From SZUA-309 sp965215995 (GTDB lineage Bacteria; Pseudomonadota; Gammaproteobacteria; Pseudomonadales; Azotimanducaceae): a stretch of DNA of 64,000 nt. Below the pieces are notes generated by a model. That model was not told where the DNA came from. It did no database searches and saw only the letters and a program-made list of their open reading frames with translations. Shown here in pieces: positions 45,733 to 54,869 of the stretch. The number at the start of each line of letters is the position of its first letter. Within the stretch, counting starts at the first letter, position 1. The stretch covers positions 2,108,001 through 2,172,000 of the forward strand of contig OZ244128.1 in NCBI GenBank assembly GCA_965215995.1, written 5' to 3'. A program made the position numbers and the translations under genes.

Positions 45733-46878
45733 TCAGGCGTTCAGCTCCTCCAGGACTGCTGGCAGCGCATCCACGTACATCTTGACGTGCTCTAACCGGC
45801 CCATGCTGACCCGGGAGAAGTTGTGATAGTCACGGTATACACCACGCACCAGTACGTTCCGAGCCGCCATCTTCTCCTGAAAATCGTTAGCGTTCAGATC
45901 ACCGAGATCCACGAACAGGAAGTTCGTTGCAGAGGGCAGCGCTGTCAGGCCGTTGGCCTTCAGTCCCTCGACGATCATCTGCCGCCCCTCGAATATCTTC
46001 GCCCGTGACATCTCCAGGAAAGCCTGGTCGTTGTAGCTGGCTACTGCCGCTGCCATGCCGGCCTGATTGAGCGTGTAGTCGCCTAGAGAGTAGCTCTCTA
46101 TGCGAGCCGTGTTCTCGGCTGATGCAATCGCATAACCGACTCGCATTCCGGCCATGCCATAGATCTTGGAAAACGTCCGGGCGACGATCAGGTTATGGCC
46201 TTCGCGAACCAGATCGACCATGGAATAGTAGTCCGGCCGGTCGGTGAGTTCGTTGTACGCCTCATCCACCAGCACCGTGGTCTTCTTCGCGGCTCGACGC
46301 ACAAACGCACGGAGCTCCTCACCATCGAGGAGCAGGCTGGTGGGGTTGTTCGGGTTGGTCACATGGACCAGAGCAACGTCATCGGTGATGGCGCGCTCCA
46401 TCGCCGCCAGATCGATGGCAAGTGAGGCGGTTTTCGGCAGACGGACAATCTTGCCGCTCTGCCGCGTACCTCGGCGGACGGTGGAGTCCCAGAAAAGGTC
46501 CGGCGTGAGGATGTTGCCCTGTTGACCCGCCGCAGTGGCAATGAAGGTGAGCACTGCACTAGAGCCATTAGCGAGTGCCACCTGCTCGGGTGTTACACCG
46601 TTACGCTCGGCGATCATCGCCTTCAAGCGCTTGACCGTATCCTGCACGTAGTAAGCCCCGCCTTCGCGGACCGCCTCGAAGGCAGCCTGTATGGCAGCCG
46701 GGCTCGGCCCGTAGGGATTTTCGTTGGCGTTGAGCTTGGCAATGTGTGGCGCCGGACCGTACGCAGGCCCATTCACCGGCGGGCTGCCTGCCGCCAGAGA
46801 AACCCCCGAACCCGTGGCAAGAATCCCTGTTGCGGCGGCACTGCCACCCAGAAACGATCGACGTGAAACGTCTGTCAT
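45733..46878 (-). CDS. Tat-exported HisC-like PLP aminotransferase
   Basis: A fold-type I aminotransferase of the histidinol-phosphate aminotransferase group. The ATG at 46878 is preceded by GAGGGGAG and gives 381 aa, with the twin-arginine signal SRRSFLGGSAAATGILA (about 4-20). PLP features are NANENPYG, ANGSSAVLTFIA, VTNPNNPT, VDEAYNEL and the Schiff-base Lys in ARTFSKIYGMAGMRVGY. The Tat signal implies export of the folded, PLP-loaded enzyme to the periplasm, which is unusual for a HisC-like enzyme. Substrate unknown; no his genes are nearby. Confidence 0.85.
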   Translation of the reverse strand: MTDVSRRSFLGGSAAATGILATGSGVSLAAGSPPVNGPAYGPAPHIAKLNANENPYGPSPAAIQAAFEAVREGGAYYVQDTVKRLKAMIAERNGVTPEQVALANGSSAVLTFIATAAGQQGNILTPDLFWDSTVRRGTRQSGKIVRLPKTASLAIDLAAMERAITDDVALVHVTNPNNPTSLLLDGEELRAFVRRAAKKTTVLVDEAYNELTDRPDYYSMVDLVREGHNLIVARTFSKIYGMAGMRVGYAIASAENTARIESYSLGDYTLNQAGMAAAVASYNDQAFLEMSRAKIFEGRQMIVEGLKANGLTALPSATNFLFVDLGDLNANDFQEKMAARNVLVRGVYRDYHNFSRVSMGRLEHVKMYVDALPAVLEELNA

Positions 46879-46943
46879 AGCTCTCCCCTCGAAGCCGGTT
46901 TCTCCCAGGTTAATGGAACCGCTTTGCCGGCTGAAATACCAGC

Positions 46944-48071
46944 TCAGCTTGTTTCGTAATACAACACACCACCCCGATCCCGATGGCTCTCGGCCTGCCC
47001 AGCATGCCGCAGGTGCTCGAGGTGGGCATAGGTTTCGCTCTCCGCCATGGATCCCCAACTGCGAGGTCGGAAAAGCTGCTGGGAATACTCTCTGACGCTG
47101 GCCGGGCGTCCGAAGCCGCGTGAAATCTCGTGGATCTTATCCAGCCGTTCGTGGTGATGCGTTTTGATCGCCTCCGCTCGTCCTTTCAGATCGGCGAATG
47201 GGTGTCCATGGGCGGGTAACACCTGTTCGATACCCGGCAGTTCCCCGACCCGATCCAGCGAGTAGAAGAAGGACAACAGCGGATCTTCCGAGCTCGAGAT
47301 GCCGGAGATGTGCGGTGTGATGGTGGGCAGCACATGGTCACCGGCGATGAACACGCCCGCTTCCGGGTCGTGCAGGCAGAAGTGGTCGGGGGTGTGTCCG
47401 GGTGTGTGCAGCACGAACATCTCCCGACCGGCCAGATGGATCAGATCACCCTGCTCCACCGGATGCGTGACCACGGGTACGTTCATGCCGCGCCCCAGCA
47501 GGCGGAACACACGATAGAGCAGGCGGCGGCTGAGCGGCGGGCGAGGTTGCTCCCCGCCCCAGGGGGACGGGCCACCCCACCAGCCGCCCATGTCTGTGGC
47601 GCTGTGGTCATGACGGTGGCCGGCATCGTCAATCGAGTCACTCTCCGGTTCGCTGTCCGGTTCCTGATGCTGCTGGGCCTCCAGATCATTCAGAGACACT
47701 TCAGGTTGGTTCTCGACGATGGATTTGGCGAGGCCAAACCGGAAGCTGCGGTGCGCAACGACTTCCGCGCCGTGCTCCTTGGCGAAGCGTTGCGCGCCCC
47801 CGAAGTGATCCGGATGGGAATGGGTGATCAGCACCGTGTGCACGTCTTTCGGCTTCAGGTCAGCCTGGCGAAGCCGATCCTGAATTGCCTGCCAGGTCCA
47901 GGGTCCCGGCAACCCTGGGTCGATGACGGCCGCGCCTCTATCGTCGAGCAGCGCATACATGTTGACGTGACCGAGTCCCGGCATTCGGATGGGCAGTTGC
48001 ATGCGCAGGATGCCTGGCGCCACCTCTGTGACTTCTGTTCGTGCGACTTCCTGTTCCTGTCTATGCGCCAT
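46944..48071 (-). CDS. MBL-fold metallo-hydrolase with His-rich insertion
   Basis: A 375-aa metallo-beta-lactamase-fold protein. Zinc ligands are THSHPDHFG (about 90), GHTPDHF, GDHVLP and a late HGHPF. A 60-residue insertion about residues 138-195, rich in His, Asp and Glu (GHRHDHSATDMGGWWGG), splits the fold. The C-terminal LACTB2-like winged-helix part (AEAIKTHHHERLDKIHEI) is typical of hydrolases of thioesters or lactones. ATG 48071 has GAGG nine bases upstream; an earlier ATG (48080) is possible. Substrate unknown. Confidence 0.85.
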   Translation of the reverse strand: MAHRQEQEVARTEVTEVAPGILRMQLPIRMPGLGHVNMYALLDDRGAAVIDPGLPGPWTWQAIQDRLRQADLKPKDVHTVLITHSHPDHFGGAQRFAKEHGAEVVAHRSFRFGLAKSIVENQPEVSLNDLEAQQHQEPDSEPESDSIDDAGHRHDHSATDMGGWWGGPSPWGGEQPRPPLSRRLLYRVFRLLGRGMNVPVVTHPVEQGDLIHLAGREMFVLHTPGHTPDHFCLHDPEAGVFIAGDHVLPTITPHISGISSSEDPLLSFFYSLDRVGELPGIEQVLPAHGHPFADLKGRAEAIKTHHHERLDKIHEISRGFGRPASVREYSQQLFRPRSWGSMAESETYAHLEHLRHAGQAESHRDRGGVLYYETS

Positions 48072-48092
48072 CAGGGACATCCTCGTTCGAAG

Positions 48093-48464
48093 TCAGCCAC
48101 CGGCATCCCAGCACCCCTCGACGAATACAGCTTCATCGTCTCCAGGCCAGGGCGGCATGGTCACCGCGATCACGATGAGCGGCTTGGAGTCCTGCACCCG
48201 AACCTGAAACGCGCATCCTGCAGGAAGCGCGAGGCTCACACCCGGGCCAAGCGCGGTGACACCCGCCGCCGCCGACTCCGGCGCCCGCCAGAGTTCACCA
48301 TGACCGCTCGCCACGTACCAGAGCTCTTCCACGTGTCGATGCCGCACCGCACGGCTGGTCGAGCCTGCAGCAAAGGTGAACTGGGCCATGCTGCCACCGT
48401 CCGCACGACAGAGCCGCCGGACTTCGGCGCCATCCGGCGCAATCTCGTCAGGGCCAGCGCACAC
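48093..48464 (-). CDS. Small cupin-domain protein
   Basis: A 123-aa single-domain cupin starting at GTG. The first cupin motif is RHRHVEELWYVASGHGEL (His-x-His...Glu...Gly) and the second is the less clear LALPAGCAFQVRV. Such proteins bind a metal and a small ligand or act as a sensor or isomerase. It lies 5 nt after aqpZ and about 20 nt before the MBL gene, so the three are probably one operon. Function is not known. Confidence 0.75.
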   Translation of the reverse strand: MCAGPDEIAPDGAEVRRLCRADGGSMAQFTFAAGSTSRAVRHRHVEELWYVASGHGELWRAPESAAAGVTALGPGVSLALPAGCAFQVRVQDSKPLIVIAVTMPPWPGDDEAVFVEGCWDAGG

Positions 48465-48469
48465 AGGAA

Positions 48470-49168
48470 TTACGCCTCCGCGTCGGACTCCGAGCCGATG
48501 AACTTATAAACCAGCGCACCAAGAACGGCACCCACGATGGGTGCCACCCAGAACAGCCACAACTGCCCGATGGCCCAGCCCCCGGCAAACACCGCCACAC
48601 CCGTGCTCCTGGCTGGATTCACCGAGGTGTTGGTGACCGGGATGCTGATCAGGTGGATGAGCGTCAGACCGAGGCCAATGGCGATCGGCGCAAAACCCGC
48701 CGGTGCGCGGCCGTCTGTGGCGCCCAGGATGATGATCAGGAACATCATGGTCATCACCACCTCTGTGATGAGCGCGGCCGTCAGCGAGTAACCACCCGGT
48801 GAGTGCTCACCATAGCCGTTCGAGGCAAAACCACCCGCCACATCGAAACCGGCCGCGCCGCTGGCGATCAGATAGAGCACACCACCCGCCAGAATACCGC
48901 CCAGCACCTGCGCGATGATGTAACCCGCCAGGTCAGAGGCCTCGAATCTACCCCCGGCCCAGAGCCCGATGGAAACTGCCGGATTCAGATGACAACCCGA
49001 AATGTGGCCGATCGCATAGGCCATGGTCAGAACCGTCAGGCCGAATGCCAGGGAAACCCCCAGCAGACCGATGCCCACGTCGGGAAACGCGGCCGCCAGC
49101 ACGGCGCTGCCGCACCCGCCCAGGACCAGCCAAAATGTGCCGAACAGCTCGGCGAAGTATTTCTGCAT
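48470..49168 (-). CDS. aqpZ: Aquaporin Z
   Basis: A six-helix MIP-family channel, 232 aa. Both NPA half-helix motifs are present: HLNPAVSIGLW (about 65) and SVNPARSTGVA (about 186). Small residues and an Arg after the second NPA fit a water-selective AqpZ rather than a glycerol channel. GGAGGAG precedes the ATG. It starts the minus-strand operon with the cupin and MBL genes and is divergent from ecotin. Confidence 0.93.
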   Translation of the reverse strand: MQKYFAELFGTFWLVLGGCGSAVLAAAFPDVGIGLLGVSLAFGLTVLTMAYAIGHISGCHLNPAVSIGLWAGGRFEASDLAGYIIAQVLGGILAGGVLYLIASGAAGFDVAGGFASNGYGEHSPGGYSLTAALITEVVMTMMFLIIILGATDGRAPAGFAPIAIGLGLTLIHLISIPVTNTSVNPARSTGVAVFAGGWAIGQLWLFWVAPIVGAVLGALVYKFIGSESDAEA

Positions 49169-49280
49169 TGTTCTCTCTCCTCCCCAGGATGCAGTTGGAG
49201 TATAGCCGATCCGGGAGATCGACTTTTTTCATCTGGCCGGTTCGGCGAAGATGGCCGGCAAGTGCCTCTGAGACACGCTG

Positions 49281-49760
49281 ATGACATCATCTCGTTTACT
49301 GTGCTCGCTGATGCTGCTTCTGCTTCCATCGCTCACCACGAGCAGCGAGCGTTCGCCCCTCGACGCCTTTCCGGACGCCCAAGGCGATATGGTTCGCTAC
49401 GTGATCCCTTTGCCGGAGATGCCGAACCCGGAGGACAATTACGCCGTGGAGATCATCGCCGGTCGAGTGATCCAGACGGATGGGGTGAACCAGGTTCGCA
49501 TGGACACCGAGCTTCAGCCACGGCCCCTGGAAGGTTGGGGCTACACCTACTACGAAATGACCGGCAGCGGCCAGGTGGCCAGCACGCTCATGGCACCGCC
49601 GCCTGGTGCGGAACCCGTGCAGACTTTTGTGCATGGCGCGCCCCTCACGGTGCGATACAACAGCCGGCTGCCCATCGTCGTCTACGCGCCGAAAGGGTTT
49701 GAGATCCGCTATCGGATCTGGGCGACTGCCGCCGAGTTCATTCCGGGCCGGGAGGGTTGA
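49281..49760 (+). CDS. eco: Ecotin-family serine protease inhibitor
   Basis: A 159-aa periplasmic ecotin. A signal peptide (LLCSLMLLLLPSLTT) is followed by the ecotin core: LEGWGYTYYEM, RYNSRLPIVVYAPKGFEIRYR-type C-terminal strand-dimer region and the reactive loop VASTLMAPPPG. The P1 residue is Leu103 (Met84 in E. coli), and no Cys occurs in the mature part, so the usual disulfide is absent. In other bacteria ecotin protects against host or predator trypsin-like and elastase-like proteases. Confidence 0.9.
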   Translation: MTSSRLLCSLMLLLLPSLTTSSERSPLDAFPDAQGDMVRYVIPLPEMPNPEDNYAVEIIAGRVIQTDGVNQVRMDTELQPRPLEGWGYTYYEMTGSGQVASTLMAPPPGAEPVQTFVHGAPLTVRYNSRLPIVVYAPKGFEIRYRIWATAAEFIPGREG

Positions 49761-49817
49761 TCTCAACCTCGAGCATGGTCTCTGCTACATTGCCCTAACC
49801 AACCGGGAGGAATCCTC

Positions 49818-50222
49818 ATGAGCATCACCGGACAGTGCCTGTGCGGCAATATCAAGTACGAATTCGACAACCCCCCTGCCATGACCGGCGTCTGTCACTG
49901 CAAGAACTGCCAGCGTCAGGCCGGGTCCGCCTTCTCCACCCTCGCCGGAGTGCCGAAGTCCGAGTTTCGCTTTACCCAAGGCGAGCCGAAGCTCTATGAG
50001 GACAGGGATACCGTCAGCGGCAACCGGGTGGAGCGCTGGTTTTGCGGCAACTGCGGCTCGCCCATTTACTCCGCCCTGGATTCCAGCACCGACACGATCT
50101 ACCTGAAAACCGGCACCCTGGACGACACCAGCGGCTTCTCACCACAGTTCCACGTCTGGTGCGACAGCAAGCAGAACTGGGTGGAGCTTGGCGAAGGCGT
50201 GCCGACGATGGCGACCCAGTAA
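49818..50222 (+). CDS. GFA-family (glutathione-dependent formaldehyde-activating type) protein
   Basis: A 134-aa zinc-binding GFA/DUF636 protein. It has the paired Cys pattern GQCLCGNIKY, CHCKNCQRQAGSAF and FCGNCGSPIY, typical of the two zinc sites. The name comes from one enzyme; most members are of unknown role. It is 57 nt after ecotin on the same strand with GGAGG upstream of the ATG. Confidence 0.9.
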   Translation: MSITGQCLCGNIKYEFDNPPAMTGVCHCKNCQRQAGSAFSTLAGVPKSEFRFTQGEPKLYEDRDTVSGNRVERWFCGNCGSPIYSALDSSTDTIYLKTGTLDDTSGFSPQFHVWCDSKQNWVELGEGVPTMATQ

Positions 50223-50243
50223 ACGTCGCGAATCAGAGCCAGC

Positions 50244-51728
50244 CTATTTGAGCAGGGAGCCGAGCAAACCGCGCACCAGTCTGTTGCCAAGCGTCCTCCC
50301 CACCGATCTGGCTGCGCTCTTCAACATGGCTTCCCCCACCGACTGACGGCGACGTCCACCGGTGCGGTTCTGCTTGCGCGCCTGGGCAGCCTCCGCCTCC
50401 GCAGCTTCTCTCTCGGCGGCTGCCTTGGCAGTTGCCCTGCCCCGAGCTTCCAGCAGCTCGTAGGCGGATTCCCGGTCTATCTCCTCTTCATACTTCCCGC
50501 GCAGCGGTGAGCGTCCGATCAAGGTCGTACGTTCGGCGTCGTCGATGGGACCGATCTGGGACTCCGGCGGTTTGATGAGCGTGGCTGTGGCATTGCCGGG
50601 TGCACCTTCCTCATTTAGCGGCGAAACCAGCGCTTCGCCCACTCCGAGACTCGTGATCGCCGCCTCGAAGTCCACACTGCCATCGCCCGGGAAGCCTTGT
50701 GCGATCGCTTTGATGTTCTTTCGATCCTTCGGTGTGAAGGAACGTAACGCGTGCTGCACCTTCAGCCCCAGCTGACCGAGAATGGACTCGGGGATATCAA
50801 GCGGATTCTGGGTCACGAAGTAAACGCCCACCCCTTTCGAGCGGACAAGCCGCACCACCTGCTCCATCTTCTCGATGAGTGACTTCGGCATGCCTTTGAA
50901 GAGCAGGTGCGCCTCGTCGAAGAACAGCACCAGGTTCGGCACATCGGGATCCCCCACCTCCGGGAGCTCCTCGAAGAGCTCGCTCACCAGCCACATCAGA
51001 AAAGCGGCGTACAGGCGCGGTGATTCCCGTATCAGCCGATCGGAGCGCAGCAGGCTGATCACGCCATTGCCGCTGAAATCCCTCTGCATCAGATCAGAGA
51101 TGGCAAGCGCCGGTTCACCGAAGAACCCTTCCGCACCCTGAGATTCGAGCACCAGCAGCCGTCTCTGGATGGCCCCAACGGAGGCTGAGGAAATGTTGCC
51201 GTACTCGTTGCGCAGAGTCTTGGCGTTCTCACCCATCCAGCGGAGTATGGCGCGCAGATCTTCCAGATCGAGCAGCATCAGACCGTCGTTGTCCGCCATC
51301 TCAAAGGCCGCATAGAGAATGCCGGTCTGGGTGTCGTTGAGTTCCAGCAGGCTCGAAAGCAGGAGCGGCCCCATCTCGGAGATCGTGGTGCGCACCGGAT
51401 GACCGTGCTCGGCGAAGATGTCCCAGAACAGCACCGGGTAGCCCCGCTGCTGATAGTCTTCCAGCGGCATGGACTCCAACCGTCGGGTCACCTCAGGATG
51501 TGGCCGGCACGGCGCGCCGAGCCCGCTCAGATCCCCTTTCACGTCGGTCACGAAAACCGGGGTGCCCATCCGGGCGAAACCTTCCGCCAGCACCTGCAGG
51601 CTGACCGTCTTACCTGTGCCAGTGGCACCGGCAATCAACCCGTGGCGATTGGCCATGCTGCCCAACTGCCAGACCATACGGCCATCTGCACCACCTATGG
51701 GCAGTGCGTTCTGCTTCCCGTCCTGCAT
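50244..51728 (-). CDS. HerA-like / DUF853 ATPase (YjgR family)
   Basis: A 494-aa helicase-like ATPase from ATG 51728 (an upstream GTG at 51782 would add 18 residues). Walker A is GLIAGATGTGKTVSLQ, Walker B LVLFFDEAHLLFKG, and the arginine-finger region follows. The family includes E. coli YjgR. It ends with a Lys/Arg/Ala-rich stretch and a C-terminal SVGRTLGNRLVRGLLGSLLK that looks like an amphipathic helix. Function is uncertain; HerA proteins work with nucleases in some defence and repair systems, but no nuclease gene is adjacent. Confidence 0.85.
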   Translation of the reverse strand: MQDGKQNALPIGGADGRMVWQLGSMANRHGLIAGATGTGKTVSLQVLAEGFARMGTPVFVTDVKGDLSGLGAPCRPHPEVTRRLESMPLEDYQQRGYPVLFWDIFAEHGHPVRTTISEMGPLLLSSLLELNDTQTGILYAAFEMADNDGLMLLDLEDLRAILRWMGENAKTLRNEYGNISSASVGAIQRRLLVLESQGAEGFFGEPALAISDLMQRDFSGNGVISLLRSDRLIRESPRLYAAFLMWLVSELFEELPEVGDPDVPNLVLFFDEAHLLFKGMPKSLIEKMEQVVRLVRSKGVGVYFVTQNPLDIPESILGQLGLKVQHALRSFTPKDRKNIKAIAQGFPGDGSVDFEAAITSLGVGEALVSPLNEEGAPGNATATLIKPPESQIGPIDDAERTTLIGRSPLRGKYEEEIDRESAYELLEARGRATAKAAAEREAAEAEAAQARKQNRTGGRRRQSVGEAMLKSAARSVGRTLGNRLVRGLLGSLLK

Positions 51729-51813
51729 CCCTTTCTTCCATCCATCGGAGCGACGATCAGCATACAAGTCCGAGGGCGGCACTCACCAGTCCCGGCATTC
51801 ATCGAGTAAGCGG

Positions 51814-51842
51814 TTGGGCGTTCTCTGGTCTGACGCTAGACT
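51814..51842 (+). promoter_or_regulatory. Promoter copy 1 (twin element)
   Basis: TTGGGC (51814-51819), a 17-base spacer and TAGACT (51837-51842). The stretch from about 51807 to 51845 is nearly identical to the element before the gene at 54926. It precedes the nitroreductase-like gene (ATG 51872); the -35 and -10 are at the ideal 17-base distance. Confidence 0.5.
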
Positions 51843-51871
51843 CCACGTTGAGAGGAACGACGGCTACCACC

Positions 51872-52291
51872 ATGAACAGCGACACCTTGCCTGGCTTGCC
51901 GGAACTGCTCGCACCGTTGAACGACGTCCTGGCACCGGTCATTCGACTGGGGATCGCCAATCCCATACCGCTCAGCACCGGCATTGTCTTGCTGGAAGTG
52001 ACCGGACGGAAGACGGGTACGCTACGGACGGTGCCTCTTCTCTGCACCGACTACGGCACGCTGCTGGCGGTCAGCACCGTGCGCGACAACTCACAGTGGA
52101 TTCAGAACCTGGTTGCAACGCCTCGAGCCAGCGTCTGGCTGCGCGGCAGGCAGAGAACGGTGCTCGCGACCGTGTTCAGGAGGGGCGAGCGGCTGGACCG
52201 CAGCAGCCTGCCTGATGACTTACCCGCCCGAGCCGCTGGTGCCTTCTCCCGTACCAGCGGGGTGAGTGTTGCTCGTCTGCACCTGCAGTGA
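51872..52291 (+). CDS. Nitroreductase/quinone reductase-family protein
   Basis: A 139-aa split-barrel protein of the PF04075 (F420/FMN-dependent Ddn-like) family. The signature is LLEVTGRKTGTLRTVPLLCTDYG, then WIQNLVATPRASVWLRG. The ATG at 51872 follows GAGGAAC; longer frames lack homology. Cofactor cannot be told; F420 is uncommon outside Actinobacteria, and the Proteobacterial members may use FMN or have no known role. It is convergent with the STAND ATPase gene. Confidence 0.78.
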   Translation: MNSDTLPGLPELLAPLNDVLAPVIRLGIANPIPLSTGIVLLEVTGRKTGTLRTVPLLCTDYGTLLAVSTVRDNSQWIQNLVATPRASVWLRGRQRTVLATVFRRGERLDRSSLPDDLPARAAGAFSRTSGVSVARLHLQ

Positions 52292-52306
52292 ACCAGCCGG
52301 CTGCAA

Positions 52307-54790
52307 TCAGCTCATCTGTCGAAGCCAGGCTTCCACATCTCTGAGCTCACTACCCGCAGCTTCGCCCATTTCTTCGAACACCGCGCGGGCTTCCTCGACC
52401 AGACTGTATCCCCGCTCAGGCTCGCGATCTGCTTCCACCAGCGCCCGCCCGAGCAGCCATGCTGTCCAGGCGCGATTGCCAGCCGGTACCTCCTGACTGG
52501 TTCTGAGCTGGTGAGCCTCCGCAAGCGCTTGTATGGCTGCGTCGGAATTACCCAGCCCGATGTGTGACTCACCGATGCAGGTCAACGCAAAGGCAAGTTC
52601 CGCATGACCGTCGCCGAGCACACGCAGATCCGCTTTGTAGGCGTCCGTGCCATAGACAAGCGCCTCTCCATAGAGGCCTTCACGGTTGGCGACGTTGGCC
52701 AGGTTGTTCAAGCCAACCGCGACGTCTGAATGGGCATCGAACTGACGCCAGGCATCCACGGCTGTTTCCAGGTGACCGCGCGCTTCCGGGTACCTTTCCT
52801 GACTGATCTCGAGATCGGCCAGCGCGTTGTGCGCAGAAGCAAGCAGATGCCAGTTCGGTGTTTCACCGGTCGCGATCTCCACGCACCTGGTGAGCGACTC
52901 CCGGGCTTCGGCATATCGCCCAAGCTCCTTGAGCGCCCAGCCACAGCGATAGTGGGCACTGCCTTCCAGGGCTTCATCAGCCAATCCTTGGCAGAGATCG
53001 AGGCTGGCTTCGGCATGCGCAAGAGAGGCGTCCGTCTGGCCTCGCTTGTTGCAGATCTGGCTCAGCGCGTCCAGAGCCTGAGCCTCGAGCCTTCGGTCAT
53101 CTGCCATTTCCAGAGCTCGACCAGCCACTGATGCGGCTTCATCGAAACGGTGCCGCCGATTCAAGGCATGGGCCCAACCCACCAGGTGGGCGGGCAGATC
53201 AGCAGCACCCTCTTCTTCAGCACGGCGGACCACCTCAGCCCAGATCTGCTCCGCTTCTTCGAGCTCACCGATGACATTAAGAAGTCCGGCAAGGCGCGCT
53301 CTCATCCTCAGGCTCTGCTCTCCGCTCAGAACGAATCCCCGCCGTAGATGATCGATGGCTTCGGTCAGCGCCCCGGTTGACTCGGCGAACTCGGCTGCCT
53401 GGCCGTACCAGGGCACCGCCAGGTCAGCGCGCCCGGCAAGGTCGTAGTGGTGGGCAAGCTGCGCACAGACCGCATCGGTGGACTCCCCCGCCAACGCCTT
53501 GAGCTGACTCGCACAGGTCTCATGCAGGTAGGGCCGTTCGAGCTCCGGAATGCTCTCGTAAACGTGTCGGTGAGCCATGCTGTGACAGAACCGGAAGCGG
53601 GTGGTACGCCGATTGCCCAGCATGAAGTTGCCGAGAGGCTCGACCAGGTTCTTCGGTGCCTGCCGGTCCAGGAGCCGGACCACATCGATGGCGCGTGCTT
53701 CCAGCACACCGGCTACCACTTCGACGGTGAACTGATCGCCCTCAACACTCGCAACGTGCAGCGCTTCCCGTACCGCTTCGGGCAGATTCGCCAGCTGTGT
53801 TGCAAGCACCTTCTGAACCTGATCCGGCATTGCGTCCCAATCTATGTCTGCCGAGTCCTGCCAGTTGCCTGATTCTTCAATCAGCTGGTCGCCGCTGATC
53901 AGATGATCGATCAGCTCCACGAGAAACAGAGGGTGGCCGCCTGTATGACGGGTGAGTGCATCCACGAAGACATCGCTGACGCCCGGCACGGTTCGACGGA
54001 CGTAGTCTTTCACCAGATCGGGTCCTCTTTCCCGCATGGCCTGATCGAGATCCACGGCGGTCAGTCGATCTTCCGCCTCGGCCGAGCGAAGGGCCGCATT
54101 AAACGCCGCCTCTCCCTCAGTTTTGCAACCAACGAGCATGAACAACGGCCGATCTTTGGTTTTTGCAGCCACCCGTGCCAGGAGATCGAGCGAAGCGGTG
54201 TCTGCACAGTGGAGATCATCGATGACGAGCACCAGAGGCGATTCGTCCATCACCTTTTCCAGCACCGCCACGTACTGATCTTCCAGTTGGCGCCGGTCCG
54301 AGCCCACCTGCTGCGGATCAGCCGAACCCCCGGACACCGATAGACGCCGGGACAGGCTGGTTTGCCGCGAGATCAGTTTGGCGGAGCGTATGACCAGGCC
54401 TACGCCCGGCAGCAACAGCTCCACGATGTCAGGCGCAAGTTCTGCGAAGGCACTGCGCGCCTTGGCCAGGACACCCGAAGAATCCTGCACCTGCTCTTGC
54501 GGCACCACGATTTCCGCCGTGCCGGCCAACGACTCCAGTACGCCCGTCCAGGGCAGCAGCGGTCGGCCCTTACCGGTCTGCAGATCACAATGCCCCCAGG
54601 CGACAACTGCCTGGGAGTGGGCTGCTTCGATACCGGCAACAAACTCCCGCAGCAACGTGCTCTTGCCTGCACCGGTATCCCCTTGCACGACGCAGAAGGT
54701 GCTTTCACCGCTTTGTGCCCTGGTGAACAGACCCTGCATAACGGCAAGCTCGTGTTCCCGACCGACGCAGATTCTCTCTGTGGACGCCAT
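52307..54790 (-). CDS. STAND-type AAA ATPase with C-terminal TPR domain
   Basis: An 827-aa protein: NTPase from residue 7 (CVGREHELAVMQGLF, Walker A VVQGDTGAGKSTLL, Walker B PLVLVIDDLHCADTASLDLL) of the AAA_16 / STAND kind, a winged-helix-like middle with TGGHPLFLVELIDHL, and about ten TPRs from about 480 to the end (YARIN-like A-x-x-L-G-x-Y-x-x-A pattern). This is the sensor/oligomer architecture of signal ATPases such as MalT, but no HTH, cyclase, protease or nuclease effector is fused. The start at 54790 follows the first conserved residues; a much longer frame runs antisense to the next gene. Confidence 0.8.
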   Translation of the reverse strand: MASTERICVGREHELAVMQGLFTRAQSGESTFCVVQGDTGAGKSTLLREFVAGIEAAHSQAVVAWGHCDLQTGKGRPLLPWTGVLESLAGTAEIVVPQEQVQDSSGVLAKARSAFAELAPDIVELLLPGVGLVIRSAKLISRQTSLSRRLSVSGGSADPQQVGSDRRQLEDQYVAVLEKVMDESPLVLVIDDLHCADTASLDLLARVAAKTKDRPLFMLVGCKTEGEAAFNAALRSAEAEDRLTAVDLDQAMRERGPDLVKDYVRRTVPGVSDVFVDALTRHTGGHPLFLVELIDHLISGDQLIEESGNWQDSADIDWDAMPDQVQKVLATQLANLPEAVREALHVASVEGDQFTVEVVAGVLEARAIDVVRLLDRQAPKNLVEPLGNFMLGNRRTTRFRFCHSMAHRHVYESIPELERPYLHETCASQLKALAGESTDAVCAQLAHHYDLAGRADLAVPWYGQAAEFAESTGALTEAIDHLRRGFVLSGEQSLRMRARLAGLLNVIGELEEAEQIWAEVVRRAEEEGAADLPAHLVGWAHALNRRHRFDEAASVAGRALEMADDRRLEAQALDALSQICNKRGQTDASLAHAEASLDLCQGLADEALEGSAHYRCGWALKELGRYAEARESLTRCVEIATGETPNWHLLASAHNALADLEISQERYPEARGHLETAVDAWRQFDAHSDVAVGLNNLANVANREGLYGEALVYGTDAYKADLRVLGDGHAELAFALTCIGESHIGLGNSDAAIQALAEAHQLRTSQEVPAGNRAWTAWLLGRALVEADREPERGYSLVEEARAVFEEMGEAAGSELRDVEAWLRQMS

Positions 54791-54869
54791 GCCGCATTCT
54801 AGTGCCCTGGTCCCAGTCGAGAAACCGACTCGGACTCGAGCAGTTCCACTGCCCCAGTCCGACAAGCCA

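Noticed and set aside
51872..52291. F420-dependent reductase
   Set aside because: Family members vary in cofactor and no F420 biosynthesis gene is visible, so only the family is claimed.
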